The notes under the pieces: model-generated
Seen by the model: only the letters and a program-made list of their open reading frames with translations
Database searches by the model: none
Told to the model about the DNA's origin: nothing
Part shown: positions 37,926 through 48,975 of the stretch, piece by piece
Numbering within the stretch: position 1 is the first letter of the stretch
Layout: each line of letters begins with the position of its first letter
Made by a program: the position numbers and the translations under genes
Source: JACXTP01 sp963789555
Lineage (GTDB): Archaea; Thermoplasmatota; Thermoplasmata; Methanomassiliicoccales; UBA472
Direction of reading: 5' to 3'
Assembly: GCA_963789555.1 (NCBI GenBank)
Contig: CAWBKY010000008.1
Location: 1-64,000, forward strand
Length of the DNA: 64,000 nt

Positions 37926-40900
37926 ATGCTATCAATGTTCAACAAGCTCGCGAATGTCATCACCAAGCACTACAAACTGGTCTTGGTCGCTTGGATAGTG
38001 GTACTTTTGGTCTCGATACCTGCGATGATGCGGGTGAACGAAGTGATCAACTACGAAAGCACTGGTGTTACGGAGGGCGATTATGAGTCCATCCAGGCCT
38101 CTGAGATAATATCCTCCGAGTTCCAGGGCTCGGTCGCCAACAGCACCTTGATCATCGTGCTGCAGGCGGACGACGTTACCGATGCCAATTCCCGAGACTA
38201 TGTGCTCGCCCTGCAGAATGGCGTCCTCTCCTCCACCGAGATGAAGGGGTTCACGGGCATCACCACGCCATACACCATCGAGCAGATGATACTGAACCAG
38301 ACCGTGCTGGCTTTGGGACCGACCATGAGGCCGGCGGAGCAGCAGGTGGGCAGCAGCGCCTTCCTCCTTTACGGCATCCCGGCACAGCATGTGTCTAACT
38401 GGATGACATCGTCCTCGGACTCGGACGCGTTCAACGCCACCCAGCCCCAGTTGTTGGCCTATCTGGCCCAGCAGGGGGCGAACGAGAGCGAGGTGCAGCT
38501 GTCCATGGGCTACTACTACGCCTTCACCGACGCTTGGAACGCCACCGCCGCCGACCCGGACCTGGTGGCGGACCCCGTGGCCCGGGCTGACCAATGCATC
38601 AATGCCGTGGCCCCAACATATATCTCCAGCCTGCCATTGCCATGCGGAGCAGCAGCAGGTCATGATGGCGGTCCTGGCCTCCTTCGACCTAACCAACTTC
38701 GACAATGAGACGGTGGTGCATGGCTTCACCTTAGGAATGATCAGCCAGGCCTCCACCATCGAGAACATGACCTTCCTACAGGAGGTCTATGACCTCGGCC
38801 CGAGCTATGACCCCGCTGTCGTCAACGACTACAGCATGTCCGTCATCGAGAACGGCACCTTGGCCACCTACCCGGTGCAGGTGCCCGCTCAGTACTTGGC
38901 CAACTTGGTCTCGCCGAGCAATGGCACCATGCTGGTTTCACTGACGTTCGACATCGCCTCCGATTACACCACCTCGGACGGCGACAAGCCCATGCTCGAT
39001 AACGTCGCCGTGGTCCGCAGCATCGTCAGTGATGCCAAGGACGAGAGCGGCGTGGACATGACCACCTACGTGACCGGAGGGGCGGCCATCTCGGCGGACA
39101 TGGAGGCCAGCTCCACCAACGACATGGCATTGATCGAGCCGATCACCATCATAATCATCATCCTGCTCATGGGCATACTGTTCCGTTCCGTGGTGGCGCA
39201 GTTCCTGCCCCTGGGCGCGGTGGGCGTGGCCTTGGGCATCAGCCAGGCGCTGGTGTTCGTCATCGGCTCCACCGTGGCGCAGATCGACTCCTCCACCACC
39301 ACCATACTGTTCGCCGTCCTCATGGGCGTCGGGACGGACTATTCCATATTCATCATGACCCGCTACCGCGAGGAGCGGATCAAAGGGGCGAACAGAGAGG
39401 ACGCGGTGCACACCTCGGTCACCTGGGCCGGCGAGTCCATCGTCACCAGCGGGGCGACGGTCATGATCGCCTTCTTCGCCATGGCCATCGTCCTCGTTCG
39501 CCTTCATCCAGACCATGGGCCTGATCATCGGGTTGGCCATCTTGGTGGCGCTCATGGTGGCCCTCACCCTGGTGCCGGCGTTCCTCATGCTCGTCGGCAA
39601 CCGCATATTCTGGCCCACCACCGGCGAACGCTGGAAGAGGTTCGCCACCAAGATCATCGAGAAGAAGAAGGCGGGCAACCACGGCTACTTCCACCGGGCC
39701 GCCACCTTCGCCGTGAAGAACTCGGTACTGGTCCTGGTGGCCGCGATATTGGTGTCGGTCCCGGCCGCCTATGTCTACCTGACGGTCGAGCCTGGCTTCG
39801 ACTTCATCGGCAACATGGGCGACTCGGAGAGCATCGATGGCATGAACGCCCTGACCGAGGACTTCGGCAGCGGGCGCATCATGCCCACCGAGGTGGTGGT
39901 GACCGGAGACACCTATGTCTACGAGAACGGCACCTTCAACATCGCCTACTTAGATGCCATCGAGAGTCTCACCGCTTCGATCGCGGACGATTCGCAGGTG
40001 CAACAGGTGACCGGCGTCACCAGGCCCTATGGCACCCCAGTCGACTATCACAACCTCACCTCCATGCCGGAGGAGCAGCGCCGGCTCACCGAGGCGAGCA
40101 TGTTGCAGAGCGTGGGGAGCAGCAACAAGACGGCGCTGCTCACCGTGGTGCTGAAGGTGGAGCCGCAGAGCTCCGAGGCGGTGGACTACATCGCCTCCTT
40201 GAGGGACGAGGTGGCCTCGGTTCAGGCGGAGCAACCGGCCCTGGCATCCTCCACCATACTGGTGGGCGGCGAGACCGCCTCGGTCTACGACCTGAGCACC
40301 AGCATCACCGAGCAGTTCACCAACATCGAGATCATCGTGGTCATAGGCATCTTCATCGTGCTGATGATCGTGCTCGGCTCGATACTGCTGCCCTTGTTCG
40401 CCGTGCTGTCCATCGCCATGAGCATCGCCTGGGCCTTCGCCCTCACCTACCTGGTGTTCGGGGTGTGGCAGGGCATGGAGATCCTGTTCATGGTGCCGCT
40501 GATACTGTTCATCATGCTGATGGGCATAGGCATGGACTACAACGTGTTCATCCTCACCCGCATAAGGGAGGAGGTGCACAAGGGCAAGGGCAAGGACGAG
40601 GCCATCGTGGACGCGGTGGACTGGACCGGCGGCATCATCACCGCCCTGGCCCTGATCATGGCCGGGGCCTTCGGTTCCATGATGCTCTCCAGCAACGCCA
40701 TGCTGCAGATGTTCGGCTTCGCCCTGATGGTGGCCATCCTGCTGGACGCGATGGTGGTGCGCACCTACATCGTCCCGGCGGCCATGTCGCTCATGGGCAA
40801 GTGGGCCTGGTGGGCCCCGGGCCGGCTGCAGCGCGAGGGGCGCGAAGAGAAGATGAAGCGCAAGGAGGAAGGCCGGGAAGACAAGGAGCCGGGGATCTGA
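37926..40900 (+). CDS. RND superfamily MMPL-type exporter (two frameshifts)
   Basis: About 990 residues with twelve helices in two halves, each with a large external domain. The N-terminus has VITKHYKLVLVAWIVVLLVS. The first transmembrane block includes LLMGILFRSVVAQFLPLG and VGTDYSIFIMTRYREE. The second has GIGMDYNVFILTRIREEV, the repeated MMPL motif with Asp in the helix that carries protons. Breaks are near 38640 and 39490. The C-terminus is a charged tail. Substrates of archaeal members are unknown. Lipids or hydrophobic compounds are usual. GTG 37896 is an alternative start. Confidence 0.9.
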
Positions 40901-40912
40901 GCAATACCGAAC

Positions 40913-40954
40913 AAGGCGGGCGTCTGAGGACGCCTGCCTTCCTTCACTTTTTTT
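40913..40954 (+). terminator. Intrinsic-type terminator after the MMPL exporter
   Basis: A 12-nt arm AAGGCGGGCGTC and its partner GACGCCTGCCTT (one mismatch) enclose the loop TGAG, and seven T follow at 40948-40954. It begins 13 nt after the stop codon. Confidence 0.75.
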
Positions 40955-41271
40955 CTGGTCCAGTCCTGAGCGGCCCTACCGATCTTTCATCGGAACAAGT
41001 GTCGCCTCAAGGCTCCGGCCGCCATACCAAAGACACGAGCCTGACGGAGATGTTGGTCTTGGTAGGCTTGATTGAGTATGTCTCAAGCTTCTCGAAGTCC
41101 TGCACATCTCAATTCCTCCCCGGCGAGGAATCGTGCTCAATGAGGACATATTTTCTCCGTGATTGGGCCGTTGGCGGCTCTTGCCACCGCTATCTGGCCT
41201 TACTTGGTGAGGGGGTTCCTTCCCCCGAGCTCCCCACGATGCCATTCCCTACTGCACAGGCGTTGTGACGA
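40955..41271. other. Intergenic region without recognised gene
   Basis: 317 nt between the exporter terminator and the convergent small membrane protein gene. Open frames here are short and have no recognisable product. I see no repeat or promoter. Confidence 0.4.
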
Positions 41272-41532
41272 TCATGCCAGCCCCTTGTAGAGCCAGTAAA
41301 GCATTTCCGAGACCCCGAGGCAAAACCCGCTAAGGACATAGAACAGTGGGTCCAGCCCGACGTCGACCGTCTGTGCGATGACCTGACCGATGGCCAGCAC
41401 CGCGATGAACATCACGAACATAAGCACGCAAAGCTGCTTGAGCTGCCTCGGGTCGAAGTCGCTCCACAACCTGACCCTCTTCGATCCCATGGATTCGATG
41501 ACGATCCCTCCCACAGCATTATCATTCGGCAT
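41272..41532 (-). CDS. Small two-helix membrane protein
   Basis: 86 residues from ATG 41532 (MPNDNAVGGIVIESMG). Two hydrophobic segments, LCVLMFVMFIAVLAIGQVI and LFYVLSGFCLGVSEMLYWL, follow a charged N-terminus. The longer upstream frame adds composition-poor sequence and is not supported. Function unknown. Confidence 0.6.
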   Translation of the reverse strand: MPNDNAVGGIVIESMGSKRVRLWSDFDPRQLKQLCVLMFVMFIAVLAIGQVIAQTVDVGLDPLFYVLSGFCLGVSEMLYWLYKGLA

Positions 41533-41796
41533 GGACGCCTTCAATCTTTCGACGTCACCGCGAAAAGGCCACGGCGCACAAGGCGAGAGCCTGGCCGCTT
41601 CCTTCTTCAGCGAATGAGGCCCGATCAGAGCCCGACCGCACATAACCTGCTCTGACTGGAAGGAAGCGGTAGAATCTGGAATGGCAAGAAAATTGACCGC
41701 CCCACGTTGGAACGACGAGGGCGTGTCCCGCGCGCGGGCAAATCCCCAAGTTATAATATCCATGAGGAAAATGGTTATGACCAGGGGATCGACATC

Positions 41797-42363
41797 ATGT
41801 CACATAAGGACCTTAAGGGGGACGGCAGGGCGGTTTCCACCACCATCATAGCCGTGATAGTGGTGGTCATCGTGGTGGTGGCGGGCATCGCAGCCTATGT
41901 ATTTCTGCTGGGCGACGACGGAGGGGGGGAGGACGAACCCACCTTGAGCGACATGCAGGTGGGCGACTACCTTGAGTACCAAACGGTGGCGTCAAGCGGG
42001 GACTCCGTGCTGAACTACATTTACTGGTACAATGTGACCGGAGTGAACTCCACCAGCTTCACCATCAAGGAGACCAAGCACTTGAACGGTTTATTCTATG
42101 GGGAGTGGAACCGAAGTGTGGCCAAGGACGAGGTTATGAACATCATCATTTACATGCCTGAGGGGATGGACGATATGGGGACGATGTCCCTAGACACCCC
42201 GATGGGGACAAGGGAGGTCCGGCATTTCCAGGGCATTCACATGGGTGAGTACCTGGACTTCTACTATGGCGTCAGCAACGGGATGCTCTATAGATACCAT
42301 TACGTCCTCGGTGGGACGACCGGCGAGATGAACCTGGTCGACAGCAACCTTGGCTGGGTGTGA
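41797..42363 (+). CDS. Pilin-like secreted or membrane-anchored protein
   Basis: 188 residues. The N-terminus GRAVSTTIIAVIVVVIVVVA resembles archaeal type IV pilin or adhesin signals (Arg-Ala-Val-Ser then a hydrophobic stretch), followed by a glycine/acid linker (GDDGGGEDE). The exterior domain is beta-rich with Asn-x-Thr/Ser sites (WYNVTGVNSTSF, EWNRSVAK). Start at ATG 41797. Function unknown. Cell-surface location is inferred. Confidence 0.65.
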   Translation: MSHKDLKGDGRAVSTTIIAVIVVVIVVVAGIAAYVFLLGDDGGGEDEPTLSDMQVGDYLEYQTVASSGDSVLNYIYWYNVTGVNSTSFTIKETKHLNGLFYGEWNRSVAKDEVMNIIIYMPEGMDDMGTMSLDTPMGTREVRHFQGIHMGEYLDFYYGVSNGMLYRYHYVLGGTTGEMNLVDSNLGWV

Positions 42364-42545
42364 GCCGTAGGATCTGGAGCGAGGAGGGTTGTAGGGAGGA
42401 TCGCGCGGCCTCGTGCCCACTTTCAAGGTCATGTCCAGCCTTGCCCTTCCATTTCCTGGGTTGGTTCGGTCCATCACCACTGGTGCATCATACGGACGAT
42501 AGGTGAAAAAGGATCATTAACGTACCCACCTCCACCTAGGGAAGA

Positions 42546-43761
42546 TCATTCTCCCTTGGCCAAGGCCCGGTCCACGAAGTTACGTTCCCGGAGGGCGATG
42601 CGCGTGGAATCGAGCAACATGACGATGACGACGACCTGCAGGAGGGCTCCCACCACCCAACCCCATTCCCAGTCTATGAACGGCTCGCCCACGGAGTTGT
42701 TGTTGGTGAAGAGGAGGCTCAGGAGCAGGGGGACATAGATGAGAACGCACCTGACCACCAGCCATGGTTTCTCAACGCCCCAGATGAGCAGGAGGGCGAT
42801 CGGGAGGGTGTAATATGTGGCGGTGGTGCGAGGATAGATGAGGATGAAGGCGACCAGGACGATCAGCATGCCTTCTAACAGGGTGCGGTCCTTCCTCAGT
42901 CCCAGATAGTAGGCGAGCACCATTACGACGGCTATGATTATGAGGAAGAACCACGAGGGCAGGTCCAGCCCGCCCATGCTCAAGAAGTCCCATATGTTCA
43001 GGTTGGAAGTGGGGTCCTCGGACGTTCCGGACCTGAAGGAAATAATATGAGGGGAAACGGAGGAACTCCTCGGGGCAGACGATGAGGAAGGGGAGGCATA
43101 CCAGAAGGGATATCCCGACGACTATCCCCAACAGGATGAGGCGTTCCCTCCGTGTCCTCTCGGCCCTTAGAAGGAACGGGAGCAGGAAGCCGTTCATGAA
43201 CTTGGTCCAGATGCCGACCGTCATGGCCGCGGCGCTCCAACGAAGCCTACCGATGACGGCGAGGAGTATGGACAGGATGAAGACATAGAACACGATGGCC
43301 TCGTCCTGGATCCCGAACACGGTCTCGATCGTGCTCACCGGCACGAAAAGGAATGTCAACGCGACCAAAAAGGCCTTAACATCATCGTAACGGCGCAGGG
43401 CCAGGTAAAGTGAGAGCGAGGTCAGCAGGACGAATATCGAGAACCAGACCTGGTAGGCGAGCTCGCTTCCGCCGGCCATCTGGGCCGGGAGCATGAGGTA
43501 GACGATCAATGGCGGGGACTCGCATTGGATGTCGCGGTAGAGCCAAAGACCGTCGAGGACGCCTTGGGTCCTCTCCCGATAGAAGGAGATGTCGATGACC
43601 TCGCCGATCGTGGCGTTGAGGTAGTCGCGCAGAAAAAGGACGTCCAGAGCGATCAACGCCCCGAACAGGAGCGCCCAGACCCCGAACAATACATAGACCC
43701 GTCTCTTCGGCGGGATGGAACTGACCCAGTCGTTCAATCCCTGGACGAAGCTCTGCAGCAT
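42546..43761 (-). CDS. Multi-pass membrane glycosyltransferase-like protein (one frameshift)
   Basis: About 405 residues with ten or more helices. The first external loop after helix 1 holds acidic pairs (GEVIDISFYRERTQG, DIQCESPPLIVYLM), as in GT-C enzymes of the GT87/PIG-M type that use polyprenyl-phosphate sugars. A break near 43020 joins FPSYYFLQVRNVRG to IWDFLSMGGLDLPSW. ATTTTAAAAT about 25 nt before the likely transcript start is a TATA candidate. Assignment to the GT-C fold is by topology only. Confidence 0.55.
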
Positions 43762-43876
43762 CCGTGTCAGATTAGGGTGGTGTTATTTTAAAATATCTGA
43801 ATGGAAGGGAGGTGGCGCAATGGTCCGAGCGCAGGATAGACCGTCTGCCCCCATTAGAATGTCTGGCTAACTATCT

Positions 43877-45151
43877 TCATCGACCGGTCGCTTGTTGCTT
43901 TTTCGGTTCGCGTGTCACGATGCGCTTGAGCGAGGGGCTCAGCTCGAGGCGCTCGATGAACTCTTTCGGGTCGTGCTTCTTGAGGTAGAACCTCAAGGGT
44001 ATCGTCACCATGAGGGTGCCGATGGTGTTGCAGACCATGTCCCGGATGGTGTCCCAGGGGCTGTACTGCATGTTGATGCCAGCATATAGTCCACGACGAG
44101 CTCGAGCACCTCCCAGTACATGCTGAACGTCATCATGATCAATGTGACGAACAGCGGGGCCCTCTTGCCGAAGCGGGTCTCCTTATCGAACAGTCTCGAC
44201 CGCCACCAGCGCATAGAAGACCAAGAGCGCTATGGTGATCGAAGCGGCCAAATGCGTCACCGTGTCGTACCACACGATGTCATCGTACATCATCAGCAGC
44301 ACGCCGTAGGCATGCAGGAACAGCGTGACCTGGATCGGTATTATCAATATCAGCGGCAACCTCATCACGCTGGCGTGCCGGAACATCATCGGCATCAGGC
44401 AAAAGACGGCGCAGAGCACGCCGGTCCACAGCTTATAAGGGGTACGGTCCGTGCTCAATACCGAAAGGACGGTCATCACAAGGATCGACAATGATGCGAT
44501 CATGCAGATCACGTCGGTGACGGTCGATCTTCTTCATGACCTCTCTCCAGGCAAGAATCTTGTAGAGTTCCAGGGAATCCGCGCGCTTGAAGTACTCGTT
44601 GAAGACCACGGCGTAGATGACGGTGACGAACGAGGACACCGCCATCGGCGTCATGAGCATCAGGTTGACTGTGTCGTTGTCCAGCGTGTTGCTGAAATCG
44701 CCATTGAAGATCGGGTATCCCGTGGCGTACATCCAGTAGATGGTGGAGAAGGTGTAGAGCACCGACAACGAACCGGCGAAGGTCATCGCGAAGAGCACCA
44801 CCCACCTCCGGGGCAGGGAAACATCCGTCCTGGCGTTCAGGAACACCGCGATCATCACCCCGAAGGCCATCATGGCGCATGCCTCCACGGCGATCGACAC
44901 CTCGTAATAGTACTCGAAATCGGCAAAGACGTCGGCAGCGGTCAGGAGGATGAAGAGGACCATCGGCACGATGGCGATGCGCATGAGGCGAACATCGTAA
45001 CCTTGGCTTCTATCGCCCGTCACCATCATCGGTGCGCAAACTACCGTGATCCCTGTGACCGGGACCATGAGGCTCGCCCATTCCTTGTTCCATATCGCGA
45101 GAAGGGCCATCACGATGGAGAGGATATGATGACGAGGCTATACCGGTTCAT
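43877..45151 (-). CDS. Polytopic membrane protein with YjdF/DUF2238-like C-terminal half (frameshifted)
   Basis: Reassembled as one gene of about 415 residues from ATG 45151 (MNRYSLVIISS). The N-terminal half has five or six helices (IVPMVLFILLTAADVFADF, CAMMAFGVMIAVFLNA, VVLFAMTFAGSLSVLYTF). After breaks near 44515, 44205 and 44085, the C-terminal half reads DIVWYDTVTHLAASITIALL, MYWEVLELVVDY and WDTIRDMVCNTIGTLMV, matching the DUF2238 pattern of conserved Asp/His in helices. It ends with a basic tail. Function unknown. Confidence 0.55.
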
Positions 45152-45227
45152 CTGGGCTCCCTCGATTCAACAAAATTTACCTATAATAACTTTGCCCGCC
45201 AGACCTGAGGGTCGGATTTCCTGTCCT

Positions 45228-45654
45228 TCAAGGAGAACGCCCGTAACGGACCTTGAAGATGTACTCCCGCAGCCCGGCCAACCCAGTACGGCCATCGATG
45301 TCCACCTCCCTAACATCCCTGCCCTTCGCGACCCAGGACTTGGACCCTGAATCCCACTTGCAGCCCAGCCTTTTGAGCGGGCCCTTGAAGGGCTTGGTGT
45401 CGCCCGAGATGATGGTGTCATTGCCACTGGTGGGAGATGATGACCCTGCCCCGGGCGGACGGGTACCTCCGCCCCTCCTCGCGCAACAAGGACTCATATT
45501 TGGACCCGGCCATCGGATCGTTGGGGTCCACCCTCCCGATCCTGGACTCGATCCACACATCGATGCGGTCGTACCCGGGATTGGACCTGGGCCTTTGCGC
45601 CGTGGGCGGCGCGCTGCCACCAGAACCTATTCCGAACAGCTCCCTCAGACCCAT
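45228..45654 (-). CDS. Hypothetical protein with C-terminal small nucleic-acid-type domain (one frameshift)
   Basis: About 142 residues from ATG 45654 (MGLRELFGIGSGG). The middle holds YDRIDVWIESRIGRVDP and YESLLREEGRRYPSARG. After a break near 45425 comes GDTKPFKGPLKRLGCKWDSG followed by SWVAKGRDV, a short module found in phage and DNA-metabolism proteins in which an element is renumbered or unwound (function not established). It precedes the primase-like cluster on the same strand. Confidence 0.5.
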
Positions 45655-45826
45655 CGAGACCCCCTCATTCGAAAGGATTTGAGGCGGAGAACCACTCCCG
45701 TTCAACCGCCTGGTGTAGTACGCAGGGACGAATGTCCTCGTCATCTTCCCGAAGGAATCACTTGGAGTGCAGGTTTACAATCCGAACCTGCGGTTAAATA
45801 GTTTTTCATTTGGTAAAAAATGGTCC

Positions 45827-46360
45827 TCATAACCTTATCTCGGCATCGACCAGCTTGAACTCGCCGTTGCCATGGACCTTGCTGTATTCAAGAGGGGTCA
45901 GACCATGTCGCTTAAGGAAGTTGATGTGGCCCTGGCTGACGAAATTGCTCTCCCTGACCTCGGGGGGGCACTCCAAGTAGGTGACGAACTGCGCCGAAGG
46001 CTCCAGGACCTTCATATCCTGATCGACCAAGGGCCCCATCCTCAAAGAGACCCGGTCGTAGTTCCTTAGCTGGACGGCCGAAGGCGAATGTACAGAATCC
46101 AGTATCTTCTGGTACCGGTTGCGTTGGACCGTCTTCAGACAGATGGCCTGGTACGCCTTAGGGAGCTCGAACAGGTAGATATCCGTGAGATCGTACTCCT
46201 CCTGGACCTGCCGCAGGGTGCGCACGACCCGTTCCTGCGAACCTTTGGGGAGGGAGAGCAGCACCGCATGCCGCCCTTTCGTCCCCAGAACGGAGCTGGT
46301 GATGAACGTGGTGTAACCATGTTCGAAGTCCTTATCGATGACCTCTGGCCGTCTCTTCAT
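45827..46360 (-). CDS. Unrecognised partner protein of the primase-like gene
   Basis: 177 residues, intact frame, ATG at 46360 only 8 nt after the primase-like stop. The protein is alpha/beta with no cysteine cluster (TSSVLGTKGRHAVLLSLPKG, LTDIYLFELPKAYQAICLK, QLRNYDRVSLRMGPLVDQD, GHINFLKRHGLTPLEYSKV). It shows no resemblance that I recognise to PriL, which would carry an Fe-S domain. Close coupling suggests it works with the primase. Confidence 0.55.
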   Translation of the reverse strand: MKRRPEVIDKDFEHGYTTFITSSVLGTKGRHAVLLSLPKGSQERVVRTLRQVQEEYDLTDIYLFELPKAYQAICLKTVQRNRYQKILDSVHSPSAVQLRNYDRVSLRMGPLVDQDMKVLEPSAQFVTYLECPPEVRESNFVSQGHINFLKRHGLTPLEYSKVHGNGEFKLVDAEIRL

Positions 46361-46367
46361 CTTGAGC

Positions 46368-47111
46368 TTAGGAAGAGGTCTTCAATTTGAACCGGGGTAT
46401 CTTGGCGTGGTCCTCCAGGCTGGCGATGCCATCGATCCAATCGACCACGGGGGAGCGCAACTGGTCGACCGTGAGGTATTGACAGCAGTAACCTGTCTTC
46501 GAATTGATGGTCCCGGGCAGGCGGATGATCCTCCTGGTGTCCGCCGTGACCGTGGTGTCGATCTTGATCCCCTTCCTGACGATCTCCTCCACCAATGCTT
46601 TCCTCCTCTGGATGATGGACCCCTTCCCTCGAAGTGGATATCTGGCTCAAGGGTCCTATCGATATCGTCGAACACCAGATGGAACCCCTTGCTCCCGCTG
46701 AAGGCGGCATATTTCAGAGGGTAGTCCTCGGTCGGACAGCAGGTCGAGGAGCCGGACCGCGTCCTTCCTGGCCCGTTCCAGGTTGAAGATGGACAACGGC
46801 CGTCGGTCCAGATCGAACGCCACATCGTGGCCTAGAATGATATTTCCGGCCCCCAATAGTCCGTGCTCTTCTTCGGTCTCGATGCGACCGAGGTGGGGTC
46901 GAGGTAGGTCGACGTGGAATAATAGACGTCCGATGGCTCGCAATTTGATCAACCATCTCTGCAGGTCCCCTGGGGAACGGATGGCATCCTTGACCTTGAA
47001 GAACCGGCCGTTGGGCAACAGGAACCGGAAATGGCGCCGGTTGATGTCCGTGATGAACCTCAGGTCGGGAGGGTTCCGTTCATAGAAGTCCCTCAACTGG
47101 TCCGCGCCCAT
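46368..47111 (-). CDS. Archaeo-eukaryotic primase small-subunit-like protein (frameshifted)
   Basis: AEP-superfamily polymerase, about 247 residues. The metal-binding D-x-D is in GHDVAFDLDRRPLS near residue 98. The nucleotide-binding FSGSKGFHLVFDDID lies after a break near 46725, and DTTVTADTRRIIRLPGTINSKTG after another near 46610. These are the PriS signatures in order. It is shorter than typical PriS (about 350) and begins MGADQLRDFYERNPP. Either it is the housekeeping primase small subunit or a lineage-specific relative. No PriL is nearby. Confidence 0.75.
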
Positions 47112-47216
47112 GATGCTGGTATCATCGAATTGGGATTATTTATCCGATTTCCAATTCTCGATGATGGGGCCCGCTAGCTCAAAGCCATTCGTAAGGGCCC
47201 CTGCCGTCGAACGAAA

Positions 47217-47667
47217 TCAGGAGGACAGCTTCGCCACCTTGACCCAGACCCTTCGGTCTTTCTCGATGGCTCTGGACGTCACGACGACGTAGTATTTCGA
47301 GCTCGATGGAAGTTTGATCTGATGTTCAAAGTCAGCAATGGTCGTTCCCTTCAGGACCGCCCCTTTCGTGTAATCGTGCTTCTCATACTTCTTCAGATTA
47401 TCCAGGTCGACCAGGTACAACGAGAAATGCTCGCCGTTGACCTCCTTCGCTTCGACCGAGAGCGACGTCCCCCTCTCCAACTGTCCCAAGGATATCGACT
47501 CGTGCTTGTCTGGCCTGATGAGGACCTCCCTCTCGACCAGGACCTCCTCGAGCGTCCTCTTTCCCCCTTCGGTCCCTTTTTTGGGCTTGTCGCCCGCCCT
47601 TGACCTTTCGCTCCACTATCTTGACCTCAAGGTCGGGCCCCTTCTTTTTCTTACCCCAAATTGCCAT
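47217..47667 (-). CDS. Hypothetical protein (one frameshift)
   Basis: About 150 residues from ATG 47667 (MAIWGKKKKGPDLEVKIVERK). A break near 47590 leads through a linker to a beta-rich C-terminal domain (GTSLSVEAKEVNGEHFSLYL, KYYVVVTSRAIEKDRRVWVKV). Its Lys-rich start suggests nucleic-acid or envelope contact. It sits 100 nt upstream of the primase-like gene on the same strand. Function unknown. Confidence 0.45.
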
Positions 47668-47738
47668 TTGAAACCCCATTCAACTAACTAACATCATTAT
47701 ATTTGCCTGGGCATACCTCGATAGGATGCCCGGGCTAG

Positions 47739-48023
47739 TTAATGCTTGAACCTCTCCCCCTTATCTAGAAAGACGATCTCTGGCTTCCCCATCACACCGG
47801 CCTCCTTCATGGTCTTTTTTAGCGGCTCGGATAAGATGAACATCTCGGCCTTTTCCAGGCTCTCCATCTCCATCAGGATGTGGACCTCGTTGGGATCGTG
47901 GTTGGAGCGGAAGATATGACCACCCATCGATCCTCCAGATTTCCGGTTAGCAGTGTGATCGTTAAAGAACTTCTTCCATTCATCGTAATCCCTCACCTTA
48001 TGTCGGATCATCACGTGGATCAT
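47739..48023 (-). CDS. Dimeric alpha/beta-barrel (ABM-like) protein
   Basis: 94 residues with the ferredoxin-like barrel pattern of antibiotic-biosynthesis-monooxygenase relatives: HVMIRHKVRDYDEWKKFF, GGHIFRSNHDPNEVHILMEME, LEKAEMFILSEPLKKTMKEAG. Such proteins dimerise and can bind haem or small aromatic molecules. Substrate unknown. The histidine-rich N-terminus (HVMIRH) is notable. Confidence 0.7.
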   Translation of the reverse strand: MIHVMIRHKVRDYDEWKKFFNDHTANRKSGGSMGGHIFRSNHDPNEVHILMEMESLEKAEMFILSEPLKKTMKEAGVMGKPEIVFLDKGERFKH

Positions 48024-48263
48024 AGGACTTGCCCCCTTTCTCTTCAGACGATGTGCCGAACGACTTTAGGTCTACAGATTGGCCTGACCGTTCGCCCATC
48101 GTTGGGCTCGACTTGATAAGGACGGGTATTTACTGATTGTGGAACGTCGTGATATGAGGGTGGAAAATTGGTAAGGTCCTTTGGTCGTTTGGCCTTGGGG
48201 TGTTGAGCGGGGACGAGACCACGTAAGCGGGGCGGCCACCAATGGATGCGATGGCCATCCACC

Positions 48264-48746
48264 TCAGGGTGCGCCGAGGATGGCGCTGGCGAAGGCCTCC
48301 ACCTTCTTCTGCCAACCCGCCTCAAGCGGTCCCTTCAGACCGGTCACGTATACCTTGGTCTGGGCGACCTTGACCAGACCCTTTTCCTTCAGCAGCTCGT
48401 CCATGATCGGCAATACGTGCTGACATTTGCCCAATTCCTCCTCGGTTGGCAACTTACCGGTCTTCTTGTCTGGTTGCGGGGCCGGTTCGGTGGTCAGGAG
48501 GGCGCACTTCGTCCCCTGGGGCAGTTTGACCTCCTTCAGGAAGCGCTGCATCCCTTTGATGGGCTTGCCGAAGCGTCCCGGCGAGCTGAAAACATACAGA
48601 TCGGCCGGCGATAGCTCAACCTTCTTCATATCGTCGATATGATGGACCTCCACCGCCACACCTTTGGCTGCCATCTATCTCTTGAACTCCTCCGCTACCA
48701 TGGCCCCGTTGCCATAGACCGACGCGTGAAAATATTCGATCTTCAT
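48264..48746 (-). CDS. Flavodoxin-fold protein with in-frame TAG at codon 24
   Basis: 160 codons from ATG 48746 (MKIEYFHASVYGNGAMVAEEFKR), then TAG at 48677-48675, then MAAKGVAVEVHHIDD. All codons remain in one frame. The continuation has the flavodoxin loops DLYVFSSPGRFGKPIKGMQRF and KCALLTTEPAPQPDKKTG. The N-terminal strand and phosphate loop lie before the TAG, so the shorter ORF from 48674 would lack them. The TAG could be a pyrrolysine codon, a nonsense mutation (CAG to TAG is one step) or a base error. TAG is used as a normal stop in several neighbours, which argues against broad recoding. Confidence 0.6.
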
Positions 48747-48975
48747 AATGACCGATGGAACGATTAGGTCCGGACCAAATAGTTCTTTTTATGAGCGTCG
48801 GTCAGATCATTCTGAAGAAGGATGCCATCGTGAAGGCTCGAGATGGCTGGTCCAACATGGACTTTGTATCGGCCTTTACGCTCGGAGATTATGCAAAATG
48901 ATCGGGGCGACTCAACTTTGCTCAAAGAGCTAAGTGATGGACCATTTTTAATAGATGAGAGAATAATAATTGCCC

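Noticed and set aside
38602..41268. A long open frame of 888 codons continuing past the MMPL exporter to 41268
   Set aside because: Only the first part (to about 39490) is the exporter. After the frame break the sequence is low-complexity His/Arg/Gly, the shadow of the true frame, and the tail beyond 40900 crosses a terminator.
43801..43876. A tRNA-like stretch (GGCGCAATGGTCCGAGCGC)
   Set aside because: It resembles a D-arm in part, but no acceptor stem, anticodon arm or TTCGA loop could be placed.
48675..48677. TAG as secure evidence for pyrrolysine
   Set aside because: TAG serves as ordinary stop in many neighbouring genes, no pyl gene is visible, and a single base error would explain it. 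Kept only as a question.
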